From Prorocentrum cordatum (taxonomy: Eukaryota; Sar; Dinophyceae; Prorocentrales; Prorocentraceae), in NCBI GenBank assembly GCA_963575745.1, contig CAUYUJ010005658.1, positions 62,001 through 126,000 on the forward strand: a DNA stretch of 64,000 nt. The letters run 5' to 3'. The notes beneath the pieces are model-generated. The model was given only the letters and a program-made list of their open reading frames with translations. It did no database searches and was not told where the DNA came from. Positions 53,638-64,000 of the stretch are shown in pieces. The position numbers and the translations under genes are program-made. Within the stretch, counting starts at the first letter, position 1. The number at the start of each line of letters is the position of its first letter.

Positions 53638-53946
53638 AATCATCATCATCATCAGCATCATCAGCAGCAGCAGCATCATCAGCATTATTATTATTAGCAT
53701 CATCAGCATCATCATTATCGTCATCATCGGCAGCATCAGCATCAGCATCAGCATCATCATCATCAGCATCATCATCGTCATCATCATTGTCAGCATCTTC
53801 CACATCGGCATCAGCATCAGCAGCATCAGCATCATCAGCAACATCATCATCATCGCCATCGCCATCGTCAGCGTCAGCATCAACAACATCACCATCCTCA
53901 TCACCATCGTCATCGTCATCAGCAACAACGCCACTCCCACCGTCAG

Positions 53947-53977
<31 letters not shown>

Positions 53978-54425
53978 GCCACCATCATCATCACCGCCAT
54001 CATCATCATCATCATCATCATCAGCAGCAACATCATCATCATCATCAGCCGTAGCATCGTCATCATGTTCACAATCACAATCGGCATCGCCATCGTCGGC
54101 AGCATCAACAGCATCACCACCACAAGTACCATAATGTGCATCATCAAGATCATCACCATCATCATCGTCATCAATAATATCATCAGCATCATCATCACCA
54201 CCATCATCACCATCATCACCATCATCACCACCATCGTCATCATCGCCGCCACCATCATCATCTTTATTAGCATCGTCATCCGCCGCATCAGCACCATCTT
54301 ATTCATAATCAGCGTCTCTAGTATCATCATCACCACCACAATCATCATCATCATCATCATTATCATCATCATTATCAGACGCATCATCATGATCTCAATC
54401 CATTCAGTCATCCATCCATCCCTCC
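53270..54425. repeat. TCC-rich tract grading into a long CAT microsatellite
   Basis: CTCCTC-rich DNA from about 53,270 to 53,582, then nearly continuous CAT/CAG/CACCAT triplets to about 54,390. The plus frame is open for 434 codons as poly-Ile/Ser, and the minus frame as poly-Met. Both are repeat translations. Confidence 0.93.
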
Positions 54426-55735
54426 CTCCAGTTCATCCTCCTGCGGATTGCCCTCAGTCTTACTCGTTCCTCATCCTCCAAGAATGATTATCTCATCGAG
54501 CTGCTACAGCGGCCTGGCCCTCATCCCTGCGCGTTACCTCTTTGCAACCATCTCCACATCAATGTTCCTCCACATCCTCCCTCCGCCACCCGTTCCTGCT
54601 CATCGTCCTTGTGTTTATATGCTTTGTCCTCCCACTCTGCTATCTAGCCCCTAGCCCGCTGATGGCAACTAGGCCAGGGACCTTTCATCCACCCGTGGGT
54701 GTTCGTTCGTTGACGTTGCAAACTGAATCGCGGGAATGGGGCGCGGCGCGCGGCGCGCAAGCAAGGAAGAAATGCCGCTCTCGCCTCAGCGCTGCGCATA
54801 TTTGTTGCTGAAGATTGCGCTCGCGCGCGGATGCGGCGCACAATTTTCACTAGCGCAGCGGGGTCGCGCGCGAGGGGGAGACATCTCGTCGCTCTCTCCC
54901 AAGCGCCGCGCAAATACTGAGAAATGAAGTGGCGCTGCCGCTTGGTTGCGACGCACTGGATCCGCCCGCGAAAGTCGGCCATGGGGTCGGGGGCCAGCGG
55001 GACCTGCACATGGCGCTCCCGCCGAGGCGCGGCGCGCATGTCCGCATGTCCCGCTCGCCCCGTCGCCCCAACCCGAGGCGGGGCCGCGCCTCGAGCGGGC
55101 GAACATGTGGGGATCGCCCGAGATCGCCAAGCAGAACTCTTCTGCGAGCGGCGCTACCGCAGGGGGCACGGCGGGCGTGTTGCCTTAGCTGGTCATATTG
55201 GCAGTTTGTGCGCGCGGAGCGGGCCGCGATGTGCTCCCGCTGAGGCGCCGCGCGGGGACTCCCGGAGGGTTCTGCTCCTAACCCTGCGTCGGAGGCGGGG
55301 CGGCGCGCGCGAGCGCAGTCCGCTCGCTGGGTGGGCGAGCCTGGGTCCCAATGTCCAAGTTTGCAGGTAGCGATTCTTCTGGCTGGGAAGGGTGGGAGGA
55401 AGGTTGGGAGTGGGAGAAGCCATCTGGCTCGTTCGAGCTGGCTGGCTTGACTCCTACCCCAACTCTTTCCATTTCGCGTCCTCTTCCCAGTCGCAATTGC
55501 CCTCTTTGTCATAGTCCTCGTTTCTCCTCCTCCTGACGTTCCCCTTGATCGCGTCCGCCGTATTTCTCCTCGTTGCAAGCCTCATGATCCTTCTTCCTTG
55601 CGTAGCATTAGCATCACCACTCAATTCACCACTTCCATTGACTTGATTATAGCATCATTAACCACAGGACCGCCAATCATCGAACGAGGGTAAAGACAGA
55701 GGGCACAGGTGACTCCTGGCGTTTCATCTGACGAT
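54426..55735. other. Nothing recognised
   Basis: GC-rich from about 54.73 to 55.33 kb with overlapping open frames on both strands and no motifs. The rest is CTC-biased. Confidence 0.45.
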
Positions 55736-56760
55736 GGTCGATGAGAGGAAGGGAAGGGGAGAGGAAGAGAGAGAGAGAGTAAGAGACAGAGAGAGAGAGA
55801 GAGCTGGCCACGATAGCAACAGTATCTGCTCCTCCACTGCTCCTTCCCCCCGCTTCCCCCGTCTCGCCCGCCACCTCCTCCTCCTCCTCCTCCTCCTCCT
55901 CCTCCTCCTCCTCCTCCTCCTCCCCCCCTTCCTCCTTCTTCCTCCCTCCTCGTATCCCCCTCCTCCTCCACCACCTCCTCCTCCTCCTGCACGCCTGCTC
56001 CAAGCTCCGAGTCATCATCACTCCTCCTCCGTCGCCACTCCTATCTGTCCCTCACTCTCCTCACATGTCATTCTCCTCCACCTCCTCGTCCTCCTCCTCC
56101 TCAGCATCAACATCATCATAAGCATCACTATCGTTATAATCGTCATATGCGTCGTCATCATCCGCAAAATCATTATAATCAACACCAGTATCAGCATCAG
56201 CAGCATCACAGTCATTGTCCTCATCACAATCATCACCAGAATCATCATCATCATCATCAGCAACAGCATCATCATCATCATCGTCGTCGTCCTCGCCACC
56301 GTCCTCGGCGTCAGCAGCATCATCATCATCAGCATCAGCAATATCATCATTATCATCACCGTCATCAGCGGTATCATCGTCGACGCCGTCATCGTCGTGG
56401 TCATCGTCGTAATCGGCATCGCCACCATCATCATCGTCAACATCAGCATCATCATCATCATCACACTCATCAGCAGCATCACCACATTCGTCGCCGTCGT
56501 CGGTATCGTTATCGGCATCGTCATCGTTGTCGCCGTCATCATCAGCAGCATCAACATCATCATAAGCATCAACATCGTCATCGACATCGTAATCCTCATA
56601 ATAATCATCAACACCACCAGCATCACCACCATCACCATCACTGTCATCATCAGCAGTAGCAGCAACAGCAGCATCATCAGCTGCAACAGGAGCAGCAGCA
56701 GCATCATCATCAGCAACAACATCCTCACCATCAGTATCAGCAGCAGCCTCAGCATAACAG
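55736..56760. repeat. GA run, TCC run and CAT microsatellite
   Basis: GAGAGA at about 55,766-55,802, an uninterrupted CTC run at about 55,874-55,925, then CAT/CAGCAT triplets from about 56,100 to 56,770. Confidence 0.93.
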
Positions 56761-57119
56761 CATCAGCACCATCCTAATCACCGCGCGGGGTCCCGTTCGA
56801 GGCTATCGACAAAAGCACTGCTCCCATCAGCCGAGGCACAGAAATAAGATTCGGGCCAGCCGGTGTTACCACCCTTGACAAGGATGGGCCCGTCGGAAGA
56901 GGGAGGACGATGGAAAATAGGCCGACAGAGGGAGAAGCCAGAACGAGGAGAAGGGATGACGGAGGACGGAAGACGGACAAGGGATGAGAGAGGGGAGGGG
57001 ACGACGAGGAAGGAGGGGGGCGAGGATGGAGGAAAACAACGAGTGGTCTGGGGTAGCCACGCTTCGACTTACCCACCAGGTGGCCTGGTGGTGGCCCATC
57101 CACTTCCTGTCGCCATCAG
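56761..57119. other. Nothing recognised; purine-rich
   Basis: GGGA/GAGGA-biased DNA with no supported gene. Confidence 0.5.
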
Positions 57120-57290
57120 TTCCTCCTCATCCACCTCCTCCCCCTGCTCTTCCTCTGCCCCACTCCCTCATATTCTTACCATCCTCCTCCACCTCTTCCT
57201 CCCCTCCCCCTGTTCCTCATCCTCCTCCTCCTCCTCCTCATTCGCCTCCTCCTCCTCCTCCTCCTCCTCCTCTCCGTCTCCACCCCGACA
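57120..57290. repeat. TCC/CTC microsatellite
   Basis: CCTCCT triplets with the longest pure runs at about 57,220-57,272. Confidence 0.88.
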
Positions 57291-58150
57291 CACAGAAGAC
57301 ACAAAACCATACTCAGACCCTCCGAGCCCTCCGCATTCCTGAGCAAGTATTTCAAAAAACTCCAAACGCCTCTCAGAATAGCCTCCTCCATTTTTCTCCA
57401 CTCCCCCAACGTCCTCCTTCTCCTCCTCCGCCCTCCTGCTTCCGTCTCCTCCTCCACACAACCTACGGTGTACCTGGAGGCAGCTTGCTGTAGACCCGAT
57501 GGCTCTCGAACCATGCTTTCTCGTCCTCCAGAGCCTCGCGGCGGAGAGACTGGGAGCATGAGGCAAACCCGATGTACAATACAGATGCTGCTATACACCC
57601 ACCCGACCCGGGCCCCCTCCTCACAAGTCCCTACAAGTTGTCCCTTTCCACTGCGGGAAACGACCCCCTCGAAAGACGAGCGCCCCGTCGGCCTGCCATT
57701 TAGACCAGACCCCGTTGTGTAAGGACTCGTCACTCGTCTTCCACCCTGTCAGCCCACAGAAGTGGAAAGAGGTACATCGGGCCATCACACTCAGAGCGTT
57801 CAACTACAACTCCAGCTTGAAAAGGGTACTCCCTCAACTCGTGCAAGCGTTGACCGATTTCAGAAGTGTTGTGCAAGATTATGAGATGTCTTCAGCAAGT
57901 GGGGGAAGCACCTGCCCTCTATATGGGCAAATCGATGCACAGGATTGGACATCGGCTCAACACAAATCGAGGCCTCAAGCGGAAGAACCATTTTGAAAGA
58001 CGAAATTACGCCCAGCCAAGGCCAAAACCCCATTTCCAAAACGACCCCTCTGATCCGTGTAGCTGCTGATCATATGAATAGAGCATCCTGGCGAACGCGC
58101 GGCCGCCCAACGCCACGTCTCGTGATGCGACAGGGAGGAGTTATCTGTAG
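57291..58150. other. Nothing recognised
   Basis: Unique-looking DNA of moderate GC. Open frames (up to about 90 codons) have no domains. Confidence 0.45.
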
Positions 58151-58154
58151 GGAC

Positions 58155-58375
58155 GATGGGTGGGGGAGGAGGAGGAGGAGGAGGAGGAGGAGGAGGAGGA
58201 GGAGCACGAGGATGGCGATGGAGAGAAGGACGAGGATGAGGAAGAGGAGAGGGCGGCGCGGACGAGCAGGAGAAGACGGGGTTGAGGCAGGGGGGAAGAG
58301 AAGGAGGAGGAGGAGGAGGAGCAGGAGGGGGAGGAGGAGGATGATCATCGGGGTGGACGAGAAAAGAGGAGGGGG
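58155..58375. repeat. GGA microsatellite
   Basis: GGAGGA runs at 58,163-58,205 and 58,300-58,340, with GAGGACGAGG text between. Confidence 0.9.
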
Positions 58376-59168
58376 ATGGGGGAGCAAAAGAGGGGGGAAC
58401 GAACCAGCCGCATGGAGCTGGCTGTTCGGGCCGTCCCGAGGCGCCAGCAGCGACCACGACTCCGATGGAAGGTACCCAGCGGTTGAGTTGCTTCAGACCG
58501 CCTGACCGGGGAGGACAAGAGCGGTGAGCGTCGAACCGATGCATGTTATCGGATCGGATCGGGAACATGCTTCGAAAGCAGGCCAGGAACAGGAGGGGGA
58601 GTAGATAGATGGGAGGCACGGGAGAAGGACCAGGGGGAGGACCAGGGGGAGGAGCAGGGGGAGCAGGGTGCCGAGGAGGGAGAGAGGCAGAAGGGAAATG
58701 AGGACCTCCCGCGTGTCCTGGGGCCCGACCCCTCCCTGGCACCAGGGAGGCGAGTCCTGGAGCAGACGGGTCTTTCGAGTGCGCCTGGGCTAGGCAGCGG
58801 GAGGTTAGTGCAGCATGGTCCGACGCATGTGCGCGGGCGAGGGGAGACCAGGGGACGGGCTGAAATGAGAAGCCATGCAACCTGGGAGTTTTCATGGCCG
58901 CGGCCGTGATATCCGCCCTGGCCCCCCTCCCCAATCCTTACCCCCTTATTCGACGCCCCCGAGTCCTGGACCTATAGACGTCCACGGCGACACCATCATC
59001 GAAGACCGACCGAACCGACTGCGAAACGGAAACCGGACGAAATCGACGGGCCGAACAGAGCCCTAGAAGGACGCAGCGGCACAACCACCGGCCGAAGCCA
59101 GCCGATCGAACTCAGCCGACAGCCAAGCAACCGAAGCGACCGAACCGCGGACACCCTTGGGACCAAAG
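58376..59168. other. No gene; GGAGCAGGG and ACCGAAC repeats
   Basis: GGGGGAGGACCAGG units at about 58,625-58,670. GACCGAACCGAC-like units at about 59,005-59,155. Confidence 0.5.
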
Positions 59169-59178
59169 GACCAGTCTC

Positions 59179-59318
59179 AGGGCTGGACCTAAACGCTGTT
59201 ATTCTTGTTGTGTTCGTTTTGTTGTTCGTTCTGATCTACCTGCTTCCTGTACCTCCCTGCCAAAACGAAACACAAAACATAGCCGAAGTCCAGCAAAACA
59301 GCGTTTAGGTCCAGCCCT
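59179..59318. mobile_element. 140-bp MITE with 22-bp perfect inverted repeats
   Basis: The left arm (59,179-59,200, starting AGGGCTGGACCTAAACGC) is the exact reverse complement of the right arm (59,297-59,318). The inner part keeps weaker complementarity (TGTGTTCGTTTTG with CAAAACGAAACACA). A perfect 10-bp direct repeat, GACCAGTCTC, flanks it at 59,169-59,178 and 59,319-59,328. The duplication length fits Mutator-like elements (8-11 bp), but the superfamily is inference. Confidence 0.9.
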
Positions 59319-59328
59319 GACCAGTCTC

Positions 59329-60419
59329 TCACCCCGCTGGGCCGGGAGCCCGAAAACGCTGAAAAACATCCGGGACCCCTTCCTTTCATGGCGGCCCTGC
59401 CTCCGCCCCATCGTAAGCCGCGGAATCCCAAAAGTCTTGACGCCTGCCCCGGGACGAATTTGTCATCCCGAGGCGTCTCTTTGACGAGCCCGAGGCCTGG
59501 GTAAGGCCCCCAGAGGCCAAAAACCTCGCGCCGTGCTTTTTCACGACGAAAGGCGGTCTGGGCCAGTCGGTGGGACAAGTCTCGGGCCTCAGACGGCTGT
59601 TCGAGACGATGCACGCCCTCCCAGACGCCTCCAGACGAGGCGCAGCTTCATGGAACGTCCAAACATGATTAAACAACGAAAACTGACAAAACCTCCCACC
59701 TTCGATGCTCCCCCCCGAAAGCCGCGCCATGCCCCGACCCAAGCCTCTTCTGGAGCGCGCTTTGGGCTGAGATTCCTAGTGGGATCCAGCCGTGATGACG
59801 TAAAGCCTCCGAGAGGCCCGAGGAGGGCGAAAGCGTCAAACAAAATCTACACTTACTTCTTCATGGTGACCCTCCCTCCGTCGCGCCTTGACCACTGGCT
59901 TGCTGTCGAGGATATCCTGCTGCGTGCGCATCTTCACGCCCACGTACCCGAGGCGGAGGGGGACGTCCTCCGGCCGAGGATCGCAGTCCGAGACTGGAGG
60001 TTTTGACATGTTCTCAAAGATATTCGTGTTGCTTCTGGGTGCCTCAACGGGGATCTTTGGAGCGACGCAAGTCGGGTGCCCAGGCGGTGGCGGAGAGATA
60101 TGCCTCGCCCGCGGCTCGTGCAGAAGCCTCCCAAGCAAGCCCTCCGCCACAAGCCGCCAACGCGGCACGCCACGTGGGGAAGAAAACGTCTCCGAGAGAG
60201 CGTGTTTTAACACATGTTCCGCGACAACGGCCGTTAGAAATCCCGACCCACCCACCCTGGTAGCGTCACGTTTCGCGCCTGCGCCGTAAAGCTGACGACA
60301 TATAAGATTAGGCTGTAGGTTTGGATCTGCCAGATATAGCTGGGCACAGTAGCAGGGCTTTCTGAGAGTAGTCACTAGCAGCGGACATAGCGCCTGTGCA
60401 AGCCACAATATGCCCGCGG
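59329..60419. other. Mostly unassigned; possible short exon
   Basis: A minus frame (60,474-59,836) has protein-like text near its end (PPVSDCDPRPEDVPLRLGYV, RTQQDILDSKPVVKARRREG) directly followed by a GTAAGT donor-like hexamer at 59,856-59,851. The opposite strand has a hydrophobic ATG frame at 60,008. Neither can be confirmed. Confidence 0.3.
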
Positions 60420-60960
60420 AGGGACCTCCAGGGTACACCACAATGCCTGCGTACACCACAACGCCCGCGTGCACAACAGCGCCTTAGAACATCGGTGTGA
60501 ACAACGATGCTTGTGTAGACCAAGATGCCTCCGCACACCATGCATGCGCCAGGGTAAAAGCCACAATGCCTATACACACACCACAATGCATGTGAACCAA
60601 GATGCCCCTGTGAACACCACCAAGATGCCTCCGTACACCACAGTGCCAGTGTACACAGTACATGTGCACCACAATGCGTGCATACAACACGCTGCCCGTG
60701 TTCATTACACTGTCTGTGTATACCACAACACATGTGTACACAACACGGACTGCGTACACCAAAACTTCAGTACACCATAGCTGTTGCAACAATTACTAAC
60801 GTTTGCGCTACAGCGAATGTGTACACCACACTTCCTTTTCGCACCACCGCAGCCGCGTTCACAATAGCGCCTGTACACAACAATGACTGAACACACCACG
60901 TTGCCCGTGTGCACCACAACACCTGTACACCACACTGCCTGTGTACACCACAAAGCCTGG
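60420..60960 (+). repeat. TGCACCACA-family array
   Basis: Imperfect 15-18-bp units of the type CCTGTGTACACCACAATG fill about 540 bases, with TGC/TAC and ACA/ACG variants. Minus frames translate to Val/Tyr/Thr/Gly-rich peptides by repetition. Confidence 0.88.
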
Positions 60961-61165
60961 TCCCGACGGGGGAAGAATCCGGCAAGTCGTAGGGAGCCCC
61001 AACGTATCAAATCGAATATGATGAGTGCCACGCGGTTGCGGGTAAGAGTGAAGGGGCGGCAAGATCGTCGGTTGTTTGCGAGGCTCTGAAGAACCACACC
61101 GCAGGGGCCGAATGCTTTTGTACGTTACAGATCAAGTCCACCACGGGCGCCGAATTTTCGTAAAT
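60961..61165. other. Nothing recognised
   Basis: Unique-looking spacer between two repeat arrays. Confidence 0.5.
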
Positions 61166-61258
61166 GCAAAATGGGTGGGTCGCAGGTGGGTCGCGGGTGG
61201 ATCGCGGGATGGGTTGCGGATGGGTCGCGGATGCGTCGCGGGCGGGTCGCGGGCGAGA
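61166..61258. repeat. GGGTCGCGG minisatellite
   Basis: About nine units of GGGTCGCGGGT / GGATCGCGGAT, 9-11 bases each. Confidence 0.88.
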
Positions 61259-61369
61259 GCGACGACAACAAGCAGAATCCGAGTCGCGGAATCCCACTTC
61301 AACCACGCACCCAGGGACAGAGTAAGACCGTTCGGCCCCTTCACCCTCATGTGTGATTGTTGGATTTCT

Positions 61370-61770
61370 GACCCAAGGTACGCTACCCCCTTCGGAGCCC
61401 ACTATGCATTCGCGTACCACATAGCGTATGTGCACCTCAACGCCTGTGTACACAATAATGCATGGTTGCTTCACAAAGGCTGCAGCAGCAGCATCTGTGT
61501 GCACCTCAACGCCTGTGTACACCATAGCAACTGCGCATACCACAGGGCCTGTGTGAACAGCAACGCCTCTACGCCACAGCGATGCTGTGTACCACAATAC
61601 ATTGTTCATCCCCGATGCTCATGCACAAGCATATGTACGCACGACAGCGCCTGCGTACACCACGGTGCATGTGTACACCACAGGTGCTGATGCAGCAGGT
61701 GTGCACCACAACGCCGCCTTGCCAGTGTACACTAAAGCGCCTGTGTACAAGCTGCCAACGTGCACCTGTG
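61370..61770 (+). repeat. TGCACCACA-family array, second block
   Basis: GCCTGTGTACACCACAG and TGTGCACCTCAACGCC units, looser than the 60.4-kb array but in the same orientation. Confidence 0.8.
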
Positions 61771-62358
61771 TAGGCCTCCGGAAGTCTCCAGACGACGACG
61801 TCGGTCGTCGTCTTCGTCGTGGTAGTGGTCGTCGTCGGTCCTAAACAACTCCCAGCCTGGACGTTGCCGAGCCCCTCCCCCCACGGGCGAGAATCCTAAT
61901 ATTGCCGCCTCCCCCCCCCCCCCCCCCCGCAAGCGCAAACCGTGACGCAGCCGCCCCCCCCCTGCCGTGATGACAGCCATCAGGGGGAAACGGGCTCCTG
62001 CGCGTGACCTCAAGCGAGAATTCTTTCACCAGGCCAGGACGCATTCGGGGGAGAAGAGGGAAGATGAGGGAGATGCGGAAGACAGCAAGACACCAAAACC
62101 AGTTTCCAAAGCGGCGCGCATGGGGGCTAGGGATACATTGGAGATCACAATGTCCTCCCCCGTGGACAAAAATCTATGACCGTCGGCGGTACCGCCCGAT
62201 GTTCTACCCACGTCAAACTCTGGTCTGCGACTGCCACTCCTGTGCCCCCGTGCCGCTCTCGAATCCCGCCGGGCGTAGAAACCAGACGGACACAAGGAGG
62301 AGGGGGCAACCGGCGCAGCAGCTCATTCAACCCCAGGCCCCTTTCGGTAGCCCTGCTA
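61771..62358. other. No gene; GTCGTC and poly-C tracts
   Basis: ACGACGTCGGTCGTCGT text at 61,790-61,840 and a run of about 18 C at 61,911-61,928. The rest is unassigned. Confidence 0.5.
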
Positions 62359-62560
62359 CCAACGCCATCGCATCACCGCCGCTACGTCACCGTCATCGCC
62401 AATCACCCCCACTGCCGCCATCATCAACACAATCACATTCATCATTGACAAATGGGCATCGTCATCGTCATCGTCGTCATCAACATCGGCGCCGTCATTG
62501 GCCTTGCCGTCCTCATCGTCATTATCGCAACCACCATCGCTGCCACCATCATGGTGGCCC
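62359..62560. repeat. Degenerate CATC triplet repeat
   Basis: ATCGTCATCGTCATC / CCACCATC units over about 200 bases with many interruptions. Confidence 0.75.
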
Positions 62561-63169
62561 AATGTGTTGCCAAACAAGTTGCGGGTTGGTGAGTGGGATG
62601 TTTTCACAAGCAGCGAAGTTGACGACTTCAAGGTGGGCCGAGTTCAATCGCACCACCACATAGCTTACACCACATAGCCTGCACCACATAGAGTTCACGT
62701 ACACAGTGCAATAATTGATTGTTTGGGATCCACGCTGGTCAGCAGTATACAACAAGCGAATCATGATCGCGCACAGCTTGAAAGATGACCCGCGTGTCAT
62801 TGATACATTAGATCCCTCCCTCCTTGACCCGAGCAGGCGAGGCCTCCCTCCCCCAGCAACATCTTGGCCTCCTCCTGGAAAGGGGGAGCGGTACTGTTAC
62901 CACCACTCCCCGGAGCTCTTCGGACCAATGTTTCGAGACAAATCCAGCCGCGACGACGAGGGCTCTCCAGGATGAGCAGCGATATCGGCATCTTTTTCCC
63001 CCCCTGACCTCCCCGCCCCCGTCCCGAGCGGGCCGGGCTCCTCCCCCAGTAGCATCCTGCTGGCGTCGGTGCCCTTGGGCAGACGGGGGGGAGGCGCGCC
63101 GCGGACTGCACGCGGTTCCCCGGCCGCCCAGGGGAGGGCTGGGCTGGCGTCGCTTCCCCTCTGGGGCGA
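62561..63169. other. No gene; CACCACATAGC units
   Basis: Four CACCACATAGC units at 62,650-62,695 (TGCACCACA family, same as 23,600). The remainder is C/G-rich without a supported gene. Confidence 0.5.
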
Positions 63170-63400
63170 GTCGAAGGGGGGGAGCAGGAGGACTACCAGG
63201 ACCAGGGCAGAGAGGGCGAGGACGAGGATGGCGACGACGTGTCGAGGAGGAGGAGGAGGACGACGACGAGGACGAGGACGACGAGGAGGAACACGACATG
63301 CTTATCGAAATCGATTTCGAGGACGAGGGCGACGACGGAGGACGAGGACGACGAGGACGACGACGAGGTTGAGGAGGACGAGGACGAGGACATACCCGCC
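63170..63400. repeat. GAGGAC/GACGAC triplet-biased repeat
   Basis: GAGGACGAGGAC and GACGACGAGG units. The plus frame is Glu/Asp-rich and the minus frame Ser/Val-rich. Low complexity. Confidence 0.85.
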
Positions 63401-63724
63401 ACCGTGCCTTGTGCACACTTGGGCGTGTTAGAATGCTCTTTTGCTGTTTGGTAAGGCTTCTTTCGTACGTTCGAAGGCCGACCCCTCCCCCTCGCCGCGC
63501 ACATCCTCCGAAAATCACCTCCCTGGAGCTCATTTGGGACAATTCTCAAATTAAAATTAAACAGAATACAATAAGGGACGACAAAAAGCTTCCCAGATGG
63601 GGGTAAACACAATCCCCAACAGCACAAACAAAACAAAACAGTACAAACAGCAAGAAGCACACCAAAAACGGCCAAACAACAAAATACTGAAACACGCGCA
63701 AACCAAACAAAGACAGCCACTCTC
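63401..63724. other. Nothing recognised
   Basis: AT-richer unique DNA, A-rich with AACAAA text at 63,600-63,700. No gene supported. Confidence 0.45.
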
Positions 63725-63870
63725 GCCCCAAGACTGCCCAACAACATCCAAGGCGGCCCAAGACTGCCTAGGAACGCCCCCAGACGCTCCAGAAGGAACC
63801 CAAGATGGCCTCAAGACTCAAGACGGCCCCAGAGGCCCCCGAGACAGTCCAGGCTGGCTCCACGAGGACG
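63725..63870. repeat. CCCAAGA-family units
   Basis: CCCAAGACTGCC, CCCAAGATGGCC and CTCAAGACGGCCCC units, as at 5.0-5.9 and 24.3-24.8 kb. Confidence 0.75.
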
Positions 63871-63881
63871 TCGAGAGTAGA

Positions 63882-63975
63882 AAATCCCAGCAACCCTTTA
63901 GGGCGTGAGTGGTTTACTGGGTTTCCTCTTCCACCCCCCCTCCTTTCCGTTCGGGGAAGATTTTCATTCCCTATT
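63882..63975. repeat. Dispersed repeat, copy 2 (partner at 4.85 kb)
   Basis: Direct-orientation partner of 4,854-4,950, sharing GGGCGT, GTGGTTTA, GTTTCCTCTTCCA and TTCGGGGA. As at 4.85 kb it lies next to a CCCAAGA array, so it may be part of that family's unit. The window ends shortly after. Confidence 0.6.
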
Positions 63976-64000
63976 ATTAGTCACCCCCTACCCCAGGCGA

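Noticed and set aside
53183-54487. A 434-residue Ile-rich membrane protein
   Set aside because: It is the translation of a CAT microsatellite and adjoining CTC tract.
60008-60289. A secreted Cys-containing peptide (hydrophobic N-terminus)
   Set aside because: The opposite strand looks more protein-like over the same bases and no homologue is recognisable. The hydrophobic start may be chance.

Overview
The window reads as nuclear DNA of a dinoflagellate (inferred; no species is claimed). It has no bacterial-style operons or dense gene packing and is dominated by decayed retroelements, satellites and triplet microsatellites. GC-rich blocks alternate with repeat deserts. The retroelement types present are known from dinoflagellate genomes: a tyrosine-recombinase (YR) element with a methyltransferase-like insertion, a Ty1/copia element whose Gag carries CCCH zinc fingers, and a LINE. 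No intact host gene, tRNA, rRNA or spliced-leader gene could be recognised. Most long open frames arise because GC-rich or repeat DNA has few stops.

Layout. 1-6.9 kb: GC-rich, gene-poor DNA with GT-rich, triplet and CCCAAGA minisatellites and a short tandem array. 6,929-14,353: a near-complete PAT/Ngaro-type YR retrotransposon in the A1-ORFs-B1-A2-B2 split-direct-repeat layout. It encodes ORF1 (membrane segments plus helical C-terminus), an RT/RNase H with an inserted and eroded methyltransferase-like domain, and an intact tyrosine recombinase. 14.4-32 kb: repeats, including CAT/GAC triplets, a 138-bp satellite (17.1-18.5 kb), three copies of a dispersed 0.28-kb-unit family (16.1-21.4 kb), and minisatellites.

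32.1-52.3 kb is coding-like almost only on the minus strand. From right to left along transcription: an unknown ORF block (52.2-51.1 kb), a LINE with endonuclease and RT remnants (50.6-48.1 kb), an Ala-rich coiled-coil region (48.0-46.1 kb), and a broken Ty1/copia element (about 45.9-39.85 kb: Gag, protease, integrase, RT, RNase H). Last comes a 7-kb block of protein-like but frame-broken ORFs (39.2-32.3 kb) that includes a KptA/Tpt1-like ADP-ribosyltransferase-fold domain.

52.3-64 kb: pyrimidine/purine and CAT microsatellites, a 140-bp MITE with perfect 22-bp inverted repeats and a 10-bp target duplication (59.2 kb), arrays of a TGCACCACA family, and a partial copy of a repeat also seen at 4.85 kb.

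Strongest observations: the complete YR-element architecture with its near-identical terminal repeats and TGATG stop/start coupling; the methyltransferase-like domain splitting RNase H; the MITE; the KptA-like domain in the minus-strand block; and a recurrent short GC-rich motif encoding APVxxPA-type peptides across about 10 kb.
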